Position numbers and translations under genes: made by a program. Source: DASZFV01 sp035549075 (GTDB lineage Bacteria > Myxococcota_A > Polyangia > Fen-1088). Taken from it: 64,000 bases of DNA. The stretch covers positions 1 to 64,000 of the forward strand of contig DASZRT010000153.1 in the NCBI GenBank assembly GCA_035549075.1, read 5' to 3'. The notes under the pieces are model-generated. The model was not told the DNA's origin. It did not search any database and worked only from the letters and a program-made list of their open reading frames with translations. Positions 53,516-61,719 of the stretch are shown here, one piece after another; the stretch's first letter is position 1, and every line of letters starts with the position of its first letter.

Positions 53516-54070
53516 TCAGCGGCCCGTGGGGTGCGAGTCGCTCATGTCTTCGTCGTCGAAGCTCGAGTGCGTGACCGGCTCATACGACGCCCGGTCCTCG
53601 TCGTCGAAGCTCGAGTGCGTGACGTCGTGATCGACGACGTCCTCGTCGTCGAAGCTCGAGTGCGTGATGGCTTCGCCCTGGAACGCGCGGCCTTGCGTCA
53701 CCAAAGTCGGATCGACGGGCGCGGGTGCGGGCGGCGCCGGCGGCGTGGGCTCGGGCGTCGCGACGGGCGCCTCCGGCGCGGGGGTAGGCGCCGTCGCGCC
53801 GACGGGTGGCGCCGCGGGCGCAGGTGTCGCGGGCGCGACGGCGATCGTCGGACCCGACGCGACCGGGAGATCGGGCAGCGACTCGGGCTCGACGTACGTT
53901 GGCGCGATCGGTGCCGTATCGGTGAGCTCGCGTTGGAAGCGCGAGTGCTCGACAGGTACGGGACGTTCACGCGGCACGGGATGCGTGCCGCTCGACCGAC
54001 CGGCCCCGAAGCCGATCAGCAACCCGCCACCCACCAGCAGCGATCCGAGGGCCAGCTCCCCCCGCGTCAT
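53516..54070 (-). CDS. Membrane-anchored Pro-rich protein with triple THSSFDDED motif
   Basis: The 184-residue product has an N-terminal membrane anchor (LGSLLVGGGLLIGFGAG) and a Pro/Ala/Thr-rich extended linker (residues 60-130). The C-terminal 50 residues contain three copies of THSSFDDED (EAITHSSFDDEDVV, DVTHSSFDDEDRA, PVTHSSFDDEDMS). A related EHSRFQRE lies at about residue 42. The repeated acidic peptide looks like a docking or phosphorylation motif for an unknown partner. I do not recognise the family. The gene stands alone between a glycosyltransferase and an rRNA methyltransferase. Confidence 0.7.
   Translation of the reverse strand: MTRGELALGSLLVGGGLLIGFGAGRSSGTHPVPRERPVPVEHSRFQRELTDTAPIAPTYVEPESLPDLPVASGPTIAVAPATPAPAAPPVGATAPTPAPEAPVATPEPTPPAPPAPAPVDPTLVTQGRAFQGEAITHSSFDDEDVVDHDVTHSSFDDEDRASYEPVTHSSFDDEDMSDSHPTGR
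53546..53668 (-). repeat. Three in-frame 30-bp coding repeats
   Basis: Units at 53546-53575, 53594-53623 and 53639-53668 are nearly identical (start-to-start spacing 48 and 45 bp). They encode the repeated THSSFDDED peptide, implying recent duplication or gene conversion. Confidence 0.9.
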
Positions 54071-54145
54071 GAGGCAACTCTACGCCCGCAAAAGAAGCGA
54101 GCAAGTCCGGCGCGTCCCCGAGGCCCGCGCCCGTAAGATGCGCCC

Positions 54146-55360
54146 ATGTCTTTGTTCGGTGTGACGTTGACCCCGCAAGGCGGTCAGCGGCTCGCGGCGC
54201 GGCCGCCGCAGCTGGCGCTCGGCGACGTCGTGGGCGGCGGCGGCACGCTCGAGCCCGGGCGACCGCTCCGCATCATCGACGAACGCGGGCAGACGCTGGC
54301 CGTGGGCGCGGCCGACCCCGAGAACGAGGTGGTGCGGCTCTGGGCGCACGGCGACGGCGTGCGCGCGCTCGACGCCGCATTCTTTCGCGCCCGGCTCGCG
54401 CCTGCGCTGGCGCTGCGCCGGACGTTGGGACTCGCCGATGGCGAGTCGGCGTATCGGTTGTTCAACGCCGAGGGCGACGGGCTTTCGGGGCTCACGATCG
54501 ACGTCTACGGCGCGTACGCGGTCGTGACGGCGCTGTCGCGCGGGCTGCTCGGGCACGCGCGGCTGCTCGCGCAGGTCGCCTTGCAAGCGCTGCCCGAAGC
54601 CGGGCTCCCGTTGCGCGGCGTCGTCCTGAAGGTGCGCCTGCCCGGCAAGGGCAACACGCCCGAGCGCGCGAAGGACGACGTCGTCGGCGAGGCGCCGCCC
54701 GACAAGCTGGTCGTGCACGAGCGCGGCGTGCCGTTCGAGGTGCACCTGCGCGGCGGCATCAACGTGGGCTTGTTCACCGACATGCGCGAGCACCGCGCGG
54801 GCCTCGCGCGCTTCGTGCGCGGCGCGCGCGTGCTCAACACGTTCGCGTACACGGGCGCGCTGTCCGTCGCGGCCGTGCGCGCGGGCGCCACGCAGGTCAC
54901 GAGCGTCGATCTCGCGGCGGGCCCGCTCGCGTGGGCGCGCGCGAACTTCGCGCTGTCGGGCCTCGACGCCGACGCGCACCGCTTCGAGGCGAGCGACGTC
55001 TTCAAGTTCCTGGAAGGGGCGCGCGCGCGCCGTGAGCGCTGGGACGTCGTCATCCTCGATCCGCCGACCGTGTCTGGCGCGCGCGCCGCGCTGTGGGCGC
55101 AGAAGCGCGACTACCCCGAGCTCATCGCCGCCGCGTGCGCCGTGCTGCCGGATGCCGGCGGCCACCTATGGATCTCGTCGAACACGTACAAGGGTCCCAG
55201 CGTGCTCAAGCACGTCGAGGCCGGCGTCGCTCTCGCGAAGCGCGACGCTCAGGTCCTCGAGCTCGGCGGCCTGCCGCCGGACTACCCGACGCCACTCAAC
55301 TGGCCCGCGGCCCGCAACCTCGAGGTCTGCCAGCTCCGCGTCGGCGCGCCGCGCGACTAG
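54146..55360 (+). CDS. RlmI/RlmK-type 23S rRNA methyltransferase
   Basis: The 404-residue product has a PUA-like N-terminal domain (residues 10-75; PLRIIDERGQTLAVGAADPE), an extended RlmI middle domain (YRLFNAEGDGLSGLTIDVYG; KLVVHERGVPFEVHL) and a Rossmann methyltransferase core. The core has NTFAYTGALSVAAVRAGA (SAM loop), VDLAAGPLAWARANF and the catalytic DPPTVSG. The family methylates cytosine C5 or related positions in 23S rRNA. The exact target base is not predictable here. Confidence 0.87.
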   Translation: MSLFGVTLTPQGGQRLAARPPQLALGDVVGGGGTLEPGRPLRIIDERGQTLAVGAADPENEVVRLWAHGDGVRALDAAFFRARLAPALALRRTLGLADGESAYRLFNAEGDGLSGLTIDVYGAYAVVTALSRGLLGHARLLAQVALQALPEAGLPLRGVVLKVRLPGKGNTPERAKDDVVGEAPPDKLVVHERGVPFEVHLRGGINVGLFTDMREHRAGLARFVRGARVLNTFAYTGALSVAAVRAGATQVTSVDLAAGPLAWARANFALSGLDADAHRFEASDVFKFLEGARARRERWDVVILDPPTVSGARAALWAQKRDYPELIAAACAVLPDAGGHLWISSNTYKGPSVLKHVEAGVALAKRDAQVLELGGLPPDYPTPLNWPAARNLEVCQLRVGAPRD

Positions 55361-55517
55361 TCAAATCACCCTCCGTCTCGGCGGCGAAACTCGGCTAGGG
55401 CCAATTCGGATGTCTCGGATAGGTCATTCCACCAGCCGAGGTCATTCAGGTCTCTCGGACGCAGTTAAACGGTATCAAGGTACCGGATGAAGAACGACTT
55501 CCGTCGGAGCTTGGTGC

Positions 55518-55551
55518 GCATATGCCTAGTGTGGTCGGAATAGGCATATGC
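55518..55551. repeat. Perfect 11-bp inverted repeat beyond nuiA
   Basis: GCATATGCCTA at 55518-55528 and TAGGCATATGC at 55541-55551 pair perfectly across a 12-nt loop, 2 bp downstream of the nuiA stop. It may be a terminator hairpin or a protein-binding site. The remainder of the 193-bp gap from 55361 holds no gene that I can support. Confidence 0.55.
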
Positions 55552-55553
55552 CG

Positions 55554-56024
55554 TCATGTCTCGACCTCCGTCGCCGTGAGGCCGAGCCAGTCGCCCGCCG
55601 TCGTGACGCCGACGGCGTAGGTGCGGAGGGTGACGCGGCCGAAGCGGAAGGCGCGCGCCGTCGGGAGGTGACGATCGAAGAAGGCGGCGAGGGCCGTGAA
55701 GCGCGTGGCGACGAGGCGCTCTTCGGCGTCGTGCCACGGGCGCGGCGTCGCGGGGGAGCGCAGCCAGTCGCGCGCCGCGAGCTCCTCGACGATCGCCGGG
55801 TGCGGCTCGCCCACGAGCGCGGCGAGGTGGGCCGCCGACGGCGGCGCGGCGGGGCGGGGCCAGCGCACGACGGCGAGGGGCGCGTCGGCCTCGCTGGGGA
55901 ACAGCAAACCCTCGACGAGGCGCTCCAGCTCGTCGACGCGTCGATCGAGCGGCTCGATCGCGGCGGCGGCGCGCGGGCGAGCGGCCGCCGCGACGGAGAG
56001 TCCTAGCAACACGCGCCGTTTCAT
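55554..56024 (-). CDS. nuiA: Exported NuiA-type nuclease A inhibitor
   Basis: The 156-residue product has an N-terminal RR-containing signal-like segment (MKRRVLLGLSVAAAARPRAA). The rest follows the cyanobacterial NuiA pattern: a helix then LLFPSEADAPLAVVRWP, the PxxW segment ATPRPWHDAEERLVATRF, RFGRVTLRTYAVGVTTAGDW and a final ATEVET. NuiA binds and blocks NucA-type nucleases. It is divergent from a NucA-type nuclease gene whose start is only 57 bp away. A signal on the inhibitor, if real, means it acts in the periplasm with its target. Confidence 0.82.
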   Translation of the reverse strand: MKRRVLLGLSVAAAARPRAAAAIEPLDRRVDELERLVEGLLFPSEADAPLAVVRWPRPAAPPSAAHLAALVGEPHPAIVEELAARDWLRSPATPRPWHDAEERLVATRFTALAAFFDRHLPTARAFRFGRVTLRTYAVGVTTAGDWLGLTATEVET

Positions 56025-56081
56025 CGCGGAGGTGTCGGCGGTTTTGCGGAGTGGTTGCGCGCGTGCCTAGAATCAAGCGAC

Positions 56082-56921
56082 GTGCGAGCGCAGATTTTCT
56101 TCCTCGTGCTCTTCGCGGCCGGCGCGGCGGCTTCTACGTCGTGCGTGGCGCCGCCGCCGGCCGCGCGCATCGCGCTCGCGCCGCCGCCGTCGGCGAACGT
56201 CAACCTCGCGCTCGGCGAGCCGCGTGACGGCGACCCTTCGGACGACGTCCTGCTCGATCACGGCGTGTTCGTCGCCTCGTACGACCCGGCCAGACTCGTC
56301 CCGAGCTGGGTCGCGTGGCGCCTCGTCGCCGAGGATCTCGGCGAGATTCCGCGCCGCGATCACTTTCACCCCGATTCGACGTTGCCCGCGGGCCTGACGT
56401 CGCCGCGCCCGCGCGACTACGTCGGCAGCGGCTACGACAAGGGCCACCTCTGTCCGTCGGGCGATCGCACGGCCAGCGTCGAGAGCAACGACGAGACGTT
56501 CGTCATGACCAACGTCGAGCCGCAGATCGCGGCGCTCAACCGCGGACCGTGGGAGAAGCTCGAAGAGCACGAGCGCCACCTCGCGACCGAAGGTAGGCAA
56601 GTCTTCGTCGTCGCGGGCGGACTCTTCGACGCCGAGCCGAAGCGCCTGCCCTCGGGCGAGGCGGTGCCGCGCGCCAACTACAAGATCCTCGTCGTGCTCG
56701 ATCGCGGGCGCGGCGCGGCCGACGTCGACGACGCCACGCCCGTCACCGCCGTCATCATGCCGAACTCGAACGCCGTCGCGCACACGTCGTGGTGCGACCA
56801 CGTCGTCTCGATCGACGAGATCGAGCGCCAGAGCGGCTACGACTTCCTCGCGCTCATGCCCGAGGCTGTGCAGCGCCGCATCGAGGCGCGCGTCGGCGAT
56901 GCCGGCTGCGCGACACGTTGA
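56082..56921 (+). CDS. nucA: DNA/RNA non-specific endonuclease (NucA-type), lipoprotein
   Basis: The 279-residue product starts at GTG 56082 (a TTG at 56055 is an alternative). It has a lipoprotein signal (FLVLFAAGAAASTSCVA). The beta-beta-alpha-metal nuclease core has YDKGHLCPSGDRT (catalytic His within DxGH; Lys replaces the usual Arg). The metal/phosphate-binding stretch NVEPQIAALNRGPWEKLE follows, then VFVVAGGLF and the family C-terminus. It cleaves DNA and RNA in the envelope, probably for nutrient recycling or defence against exogenous DNA. It is divergent from its likely inhibitor gene. Confidence 0.9.
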   Translation: MRAQIFFLVLFAAGAAASTSCVAPPPAARIALAPPPSANVNLALGEPRDGDPSDDVLLDHGVFVASYDPARLVPSWVAWRLVAEDLGEIPRRDHFHPDSTLPAGLTSPRPRDYVGSGYDKGHLCPSGDRTASVESNDETFVMTNVEPQIAALNRGPWEKLEEHERHLATEGRQVFVVAGGLFDAEPKRLPSGEAVPRANYKILVVLDRGRGAADVDDATPVTAVIMPNSNAVAHTSWCDHVVSIDEIERQSGYDFLALMPEAVQRRIEARVGDAGCATR

Positions 56922-56985
56922 CGTTGGAGTTCGACGCCGCTTTCCGATCGCCATCCCGCGCGCGCTCTGACAAAGTACCCGCGGA

Positions 56986-59385
56986 ATGGATCTCGACGTG
57001 GCGCAGGACGATCAACTCCGACCCGCGTCCCGCCGCCCCGAGCCTTTCTCGCGCGAGGCGCTCGCGCGCGAGCTGAACGCGGCGCAGCTCGACGCCGTCA
57101 TTCACCCGCCGGCGCCGCTGCTCGTCGTCGCGGGCGCGGGCTCGGGCAAGACGCGCGTCATCACCTACCGCCTCGCGCGGCTCGTCGCGACGGGCGCCGA
57201 CCCGAAGCGCATCCTCGCGGTGACGTTCACCAACAAGGCCGCCGCCGAGCTGCGTGAGCGCGTCTCGCACCTCTTGCGCGAGCGCATGGGCGTCGGCCTC
57301 GCGGGCCTGTCCGTGGGAACGTTCCACTCGATCTCGGCGCGCTTGCTGCGCCAGTACGGCGAGGCCGTCGGCCTGCGCAAAGACTTCGTCATCTACGACA
57401 CGGACGATCAGAAGCGCCTCATGGCCCGCGTGCTGACCGACCTCAAGGTGCCGGAGCGCATGTTCCCCGTGCGCCAGGTGCTGTCGGCCGTCGATCGCCT
57501 CGAGAACCAGGGCATCACGGCGGCGGCGTTCCAGCCGGGCGACTACTTCGACGACGTCGTCGCCAAGGCCTACACGTTGTTCGAAGAGCGCATGGCGGCC
57601 GCGAACGCGACCGACTTCGGCGGCCTCTTGTTGAAGGCCCTTCAGATGTGCGTCGGCGACACGCCGGCGGCGCACATGCTGGCCGAGCGGTTCCAGCACG
57701 TGCTCGTCGACGAGTTCCAGGACACGAACTCGGTCCAGTACAAGCTCGTGCGCTGCCTCTCGCACCGTACGAAGAGCATCACCGTCGTCGGCGACGAGGA
57801 TCAGTCGATCTACAAGTGGCGCGGCGCCGACATCCGCAACATCCTCGACTTCGAGAAGGACCATCCGGGCGCGGGCGTCGTCAAGCTCGAGCGCAACTAC
57901 CGCTCGACGGGCCACATCCTGCGCGCCGCCAACGCCGTCATCGAGAAGAACACCGAGCGGCGGCCCAAGCGCCTCTACACCGAGGCGGGCGACGGCGAGC
58001 GCATCGTGCTGTTCGAGGGCGAGACCGAGCGCGACGAGGCCGACTTCGTCGCGTCGAAGATCGACGAGGGCCTGCGCACGAACCTGTCGCCGCGCGACGT
58101 CGCCGTCTTCTACCGGACGAACGCGCAGTCGCGCGTGCTGGAAGATGCGCTGCGCGCGCGCGACATCCCGTACGTCGTCGTCGGCGGCACGCGCTTCTTC
58201 GATCGCGCCGAGATCAAAGACCTCGTGTGCTACCTGCGCGCGATCGCCAACCCCGACGACGGGCTCGCGTTGCAGCGGATCATCAACGTCCCGGCGCGCG
58301 GCATCGGCGCGACGACGGTCGATCGCATCGGCGCGCTCATCTACGAGCGCAAGATCTCGGCGTGGGACGCGCTCAAGCTCGCGGCGGGCGACAGCGGCGA
58401 CAACGTCGAGGATCGAGACGATCTTGCGGCCAGCGAGGCCGGCGACATCCTCGGCGCGGGGCCGCGCAAGAAGGTCGCGGCGTTCGTCGCGCTCATCGAA
58501 AAGCTGCGCTCCGACGGCGCGGGGCTCTCGCCCGCCGATCTCGCGGAGAAGGTGCTCGAGGAGAGCGGCTACCGCGACGCGCTCGCGGCCGAGGCGTCGC
58601 TCGAAGCCGAGGGCCGCAGCGAGAACCTCATGGAGTTCGTCGCGCAGATGCGCGAGTACGAGCGCGAAGCCGAGGAGCCGACGCTGTCGGGCTTCCTCGA
58701 GCGCATCGCGCTGCAGTCCGACGTCGACGGCTACGATCCCGACAAGGGCGCCGTCTCGCTCATGACGGTGCACACGGCGAAGGGGCTCGAGTTTCCGTGG
58801 GTGTTCCTCACGGGCCTCGAGGAGCGCATCTTCCCGCACGCGCGCAGCGTCGACGACGACACCGCCGTCGAGGAAGAGCGCCGCCTCTGCTACGTCGCCG
58901 TCACGCGCGCGCGCACGAGGCTCTATCTGTCGCGCGTTCGACGGCGCCGGTTGTCGGGACAAGAGTTGCCGGGCGTGCCGAGCCGTTTCTTGCGCGAGCT
59001 CACCGCGAACGATCCTGGCGAGATCGATCAGATCGTCCAGGAGCGGCCGGCGTACTACGGCATCGAGACGCGCGGGCGCGGGCCGTGGAGCGGGCAGTGG
59101 TCGAAGCCCGAGCCGGAGCCCGAGTTTCAGCTGCGCGGCGGCGCGCCCGCGCCGAAGCCCAAGCTCACGGCGAAGCCGACGGGCGAAATCTCCGTGCACT
59201 ACGACGACCATGACGGTGGCGATCACGGCCCGGGCCTGCAGGTCGGCGCGAAGCTGAGGCACCCGTCGTTCGGCCTCGGCGAGATCCGCGGCTGGCAGGG
59301 CTCGGGCGCGGACCTCAAGGTGACGATGCGGTTCCCTGGCACGGGTGTGAAGACGATCCTCGCGCGCTTCCTGACCAAACCATGA
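56986..59385 (+). CDS. pcrA: UvrD/PcrA-family DNA helicase
   Basis: The 799-residue superfamily 1A 3'-5' helicase has Q-motif LNAAQLDAV, Walker A AGAGSGKTRV, motif Ia TFTNKAAAELRERV, Walker B VDEFQDTN, motif III GDEDQSIYKWRGAD and ERNYRST. Later motifs are MTVHTAKGLEFPWVFLTGLEE and VAVTRARTRLYL. The C-terminus is a Tudor-like fold typical of PcrA (GAKLRHPSFGLGEIRGW). It unwinds DNA in repair and replication restart. Its stop overlaps the next gene's ATG. Confidence 0.96.
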   Translation: MDLDVAQDDQLRPASRRPEPFSREALARELNAAQLDAVIHPPAPLLVVAGAGSGKTRVITYRLARLVATGADPKRILAVTFTNKAAAELRERVSHLLRERMGVGLAGLSVGTFHSISARLLRQYGEAVGLRKDFVIYDTDDQKRLMARVLTDLKVPERMFPVRQVLSAVDRLENQGITAAAFQPGDYFDDVVAKAYTLFEERMAAANATDFGGLLLKALQMCVGDTPAAHMLAERFQHVLVDEFQDTNSVQYKLVRCLSHRTKSITVVGDEDQSIYKWRGADIRNILDFEKDHPGAGVVKLERNYRSTGHILRAANAVIEKNTERRPKRLYTEAGDGERIVLFEGETERDEADFVASKIDEGLRTNLSPRDVAVFYRTNAQSRVLEDALRARDIPYVVVGGTRFFDRAEIKDLVCYLRAIANPDDGLALQRIINVPARGIGATTVDRIGALIYERKISAWDALKLAAGDSGDNVEDRDDLAASEAGDILGAGPRKKVAAFVALIEKLRSDGAGLSPADLAEKVLEESGYRDALAAEASLEAEGRSENLMEFVAQMREYEREAEEPTLSGFLERIALQSDVDGYDPDKGAVSLMTVHTAKGLEFPWVFLTGLEERIFPHARSVDDDTAVEEERRLCYVAVTRARTRLYLSRVRRRRLSGQELPGVPSRFLRELTANDPGEIDQIVQERPAYYGIETRGRGPWSGQWSKPEPEPEFQLRGGAPAPKPKLTAKPTGEISVHYDDHDGGDHGPGLQVGAKLRHPSFGLGEIRGWQGSGADLKVTMRFPGTGVKTILARFLTKP

Positions 59386-60611
59386 CGATCGACGCGACGC
59401 CGCCGCGCCTGCTCTACGTCGTCTCGCTGTTTCCCTGCTGGTCGGAGACGTTCATCGTCCGCGAGATCACGGGGCTCATCGCCGCGGGCGCCGACGTGCG
59501 CATCCTGTCGCTCAAGGCGCCTCACGAGAAGCTCGTGCAGCCGGCGGCCGAGGCGCTGTTGCCGCGCGCGCGCCACCCGCTGGGGCCGGCGCCCGCGGCG
59601 CTCGCGCGTGGGCGCGCCATCGCGACGCACCCGCTCTCGTTCGCGTCGAGCCTCGCGCAGATCACGCGCGGCCTCGCGCACAAGCCCGTCGATCTCGCGA
59701 AGTCCGTCGAGGCGCTCGCGCGCGGCGCCGAGCAGCTCGACTGGGTCCGCGGCTTCGACCCGCACGTCATCCACGCGCACTGGGGCACGTTCCCGTCGAC
59801 GGTGGCGTGGGCGCTCGCGCGCGTGCTCGACAAGCCGTTCGGCTTCACCTGCCACGCGCACGACATCTTCGTGAACGATCACTTGATGAAGGTGAAGATC
59901 GAGTCGGCGGCCGTGCCAGTCACGATCTCGCGCTTCAACGTCGAGTACCTCGCGCAGCACGTGACGCCTCTGGCGCGCGAGCGTCTCGAGGTCGTCCACT
60001 GCGGCGTCGACCTGCCGGCCGTGTCGTTCAAAGAAGGTGGCCGCGAGCCGGGGCTCATCCTCGCCGTCGGCCGCCTCGATCCCATCAAGGGCTTCGACGT
60101 CCTCGTCGACGCGATCGCGATCCTCGCCAAGGAAGGGAAGCGCGCGCGCGTGAAGCTCGTGGGCTCGGGACCGCTCGAAGGCGACCTCAAAGCCCGCATC
60201 GCGCAGCACGGCCTCGGCGATTCGTTCCAGCTGGTCGGCGCGCTCAAAGAGGCCGAGGTGCGGGCGGCGCTCCACGAGGCGTCGATCTTTTGTCTGCCCA
60301 GCGTCGTCACGAGCACGGGCGATCGCGACGGCATCCCCGTCTCGCTCATGGAGGCGATGGCCGCCGGCACGCCCGTCGTGAGCACGCGCGTGTCAGGCAT
60401 CCCCGAGCTCGTCGACGACGGCCGCGAAGGCCTGCTCGTCCCCGAGCGCGACGCCCGCGCGCTCGCGCGCGCGATCGCGACGCTGCTGGACGATCCGGCG
60501 CGCGGCGCGGCTTTCGCGACAGAGGCCCGCAAGAAGGTCGAACGCGACTTCGACGCGCGGGTCGAGTCGAAGAAGATGTACGACCTGTTCCAGCGCGCGC
60601 GGCGGACCTAG
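59382..60611 (+). CDS. Family-4 glycosyltransferase
   Basis: The 409-residue GT-B enzyme starts in a 4-bp overlap with the helicase. Its motifs are VVSLFPCWSETFIVREITG, ILAVGRLDPIKGFDVLVDAIAIL and the donor-binding LPSVVTSTGDRDGIPVSLMEAM with the following GTPVVSTRVSGIPELV. The layout is typical of capsule/exopolysaccharide or lipopolysaccharide GT4 enzymes. The acceptor is unknown. Its stop overlaps the next glycosyltransferase (opposite strand) by 4 bp. Confidence 0.9.
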   Translation: MTIDATPPRLLYVVSLFPCWSETFIVREITGLIAAGADVRILSLKAPHEKLVQPAAEALLPRARHPLGPAPAALARGRAIATHPLSFASSLAQITRGLAHKPVDLAKSVEALARGAEQLDWVRGFDPHVIHAHWGTFPSTVAWALARVLDKPFGFTCHAHDIFVNDHLMKVKIESAAVPVTISRFNVEYLAQHVTPLARERLEVVHCGVDLPAVSFKEGGREPGLILAVGRLDPIKGFDVLVDAIAILAKEGKRARVKLVGSGPLEGDLKARIAQHGLGDSFQLVGALKEAEVRAALHEASIFCLPSVVTSTGDRDGIPVSLMEAMAAGTPVVSTRVSGIPELVDDGREGLLVPERDARALARAIATLLDDPARGAAFATEARKKVERDFDARVESKKMYDLFQRARRT

Positions 60612-61717
60612 ACGCCGAGCGCGTTCAGGTAGGCGTCGACGGCGCCGGCCTCGGTGAAGCGATCGACGGGGTACTTCGCGCGACCTTCGCGCGCGGCGGC
60701 GTCGAGCTGAGCGGCGATCGCGCGCGCGAGCGCCTCAGGGTCGCGCATCGAAACCAGAGGCGCGAGGCGGCCGGCTTCGAGCACTTCTGAAGAACCGCCG
60801 GGGCAATCCGTGCTGACGACGCGGCAGCCGCAGGCCATCGCTTGGATGAGCGCGCCGGGCAGGCCTTCGAACACCGACGACAGCGCGAACACCGCCGCGC
60901 GCCGCATGAAGCGGAACGGGTTGTGGTCGAAGCCGGGCAGCCGCACGTCGTCGGCGACGCCGAGCTCGCGCGCGAGCGCCTCGAGCGCGCCGCGATCCTC
61001 GCCCTCGCCCAGGATCACCAGGCGCGCGGGTCGCGTGGCGCGCACGCGCGCGAACGCGCGCACGAGCGTCGCGAAGTCCTTCTGCGCGACGAGGCGCCCC
61101 ACGCCGAGCACGACGGGCGGCGCGCCCGGCGTAAACCACGCGTCGTCGACGTCAGATTCAGCCTTGGTCGCGAGATCGTCGGTGACGATCGGGTTGTAGA
61201 TCGTGCGCACGCGCGCCTCCGGCAGCTTCAGCTCGGCGACGATCGTGCGCGCGACGCTGTCGGAGACGGCGACGACGCCGTCGGCGCCGCGGTACGCGCC
61301 CGCCATGAGCAGGCGCAGCGCGCGCGCCTTCGCGTCGCCGAGCTCGCGCCACGGCAGCAGGACGTTTGCCTCGCGCAGCACGACGCGCGTGGACACCCGT
61401 GCGATCTTCCGCGCGATCGCCGCCGCGCCCACGGCGAGCACGTTCGAGTGCTCGAGCGTCGACAGCAGCGCCGCGGGCCGCGCGCGCCGCAGGTAGCGCA
61501 CGAGATCGGGCAGCGCCGTCGTCGTGCGGCGCGCCGCGAGATCGACGACGGCGAGCGCTGGCGGGATCTGCGACCAGAGCGGCCCGCCCGACGTCGCGAG
61601 CACGAGATCGACGGCGTGCCCGCGCCGCGCGAAGCTCGACCCGAGCTGCAGCATGACGCGCTCGGCGCCGCCGTCGTCGAGCCGCGGGAGAAACAGCGCG
61701 AGCCGCTTCGACGACAT
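60608..61717 (-). CDS. Family-4 glycosyltransferase
   Basis: The 369-residue product starts MSSKRLALFLPRLDDGGAE (ATG 61717), 2 bp after the mrp stop and without an SD, so probably translationally coupled. The GT4 motif block is LSSVFEGLPGALIQAM with GCRVVSTDCPGG. The N-terminal half has the acceptor-side GGAERVMLQL loop. Sugar specificity is unknown. The frame is open further upstream, but only as read-through of mrp. Confidence 0.9.
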   Translation of the reverse strand: MSSKRLALFLPRLDDGGAERVMLQLGSSFARRGHAVDLVLATSGGPLWSQIPPALAVVDLAARRTTTALPDLVRYLRRARPAALLSTLEHSNVLAVGAAAIARKIARVSTRVVLREANVLLPWRELGDAKARALRLLMAGAYRGADGVVAVSDSVARTIVAELKLPEARVRTIYNPIVTDDLATKAESDVDDAWFTPGAPPVVLGVGRLVAQKDFATLVRAFARVRATRPARLVILGEGEDRGALEALARELGVADDVRLPGFDHNPFRFMRRAAVFALSSVFEGLPGALIQAMACGCRVVSTDCPGGSSEVLEAGRLAPLVSMRDPEALARAIAAQLDAAAREGRAKYPVDRFTEAGAVDAYLNALGV

Positions 61718-61719
61718 GT

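Noticed and set aside
53546..53668. Three 30-bp direct repeats that look like a short CRISPR array
   Set aside because: The spacers are 15-18 bp and the repeats are in frame within a coding sequence, encoding a repeated peptide.
56854..59262. Open frame of about 800 codons on the minus strand opposite pcrA
   Set aside because: It is the complement of a clear helicase with all SF1 motifs on the plus strand. No domain is visible in the antisense product.
59382..61717. Capsule/exopolysaccharide gene cluster
   Set aside because: Two glycosyltransferases face each other, but there is no polymerase, flippase, priming transferase or sugar-nucleotide gene around them.
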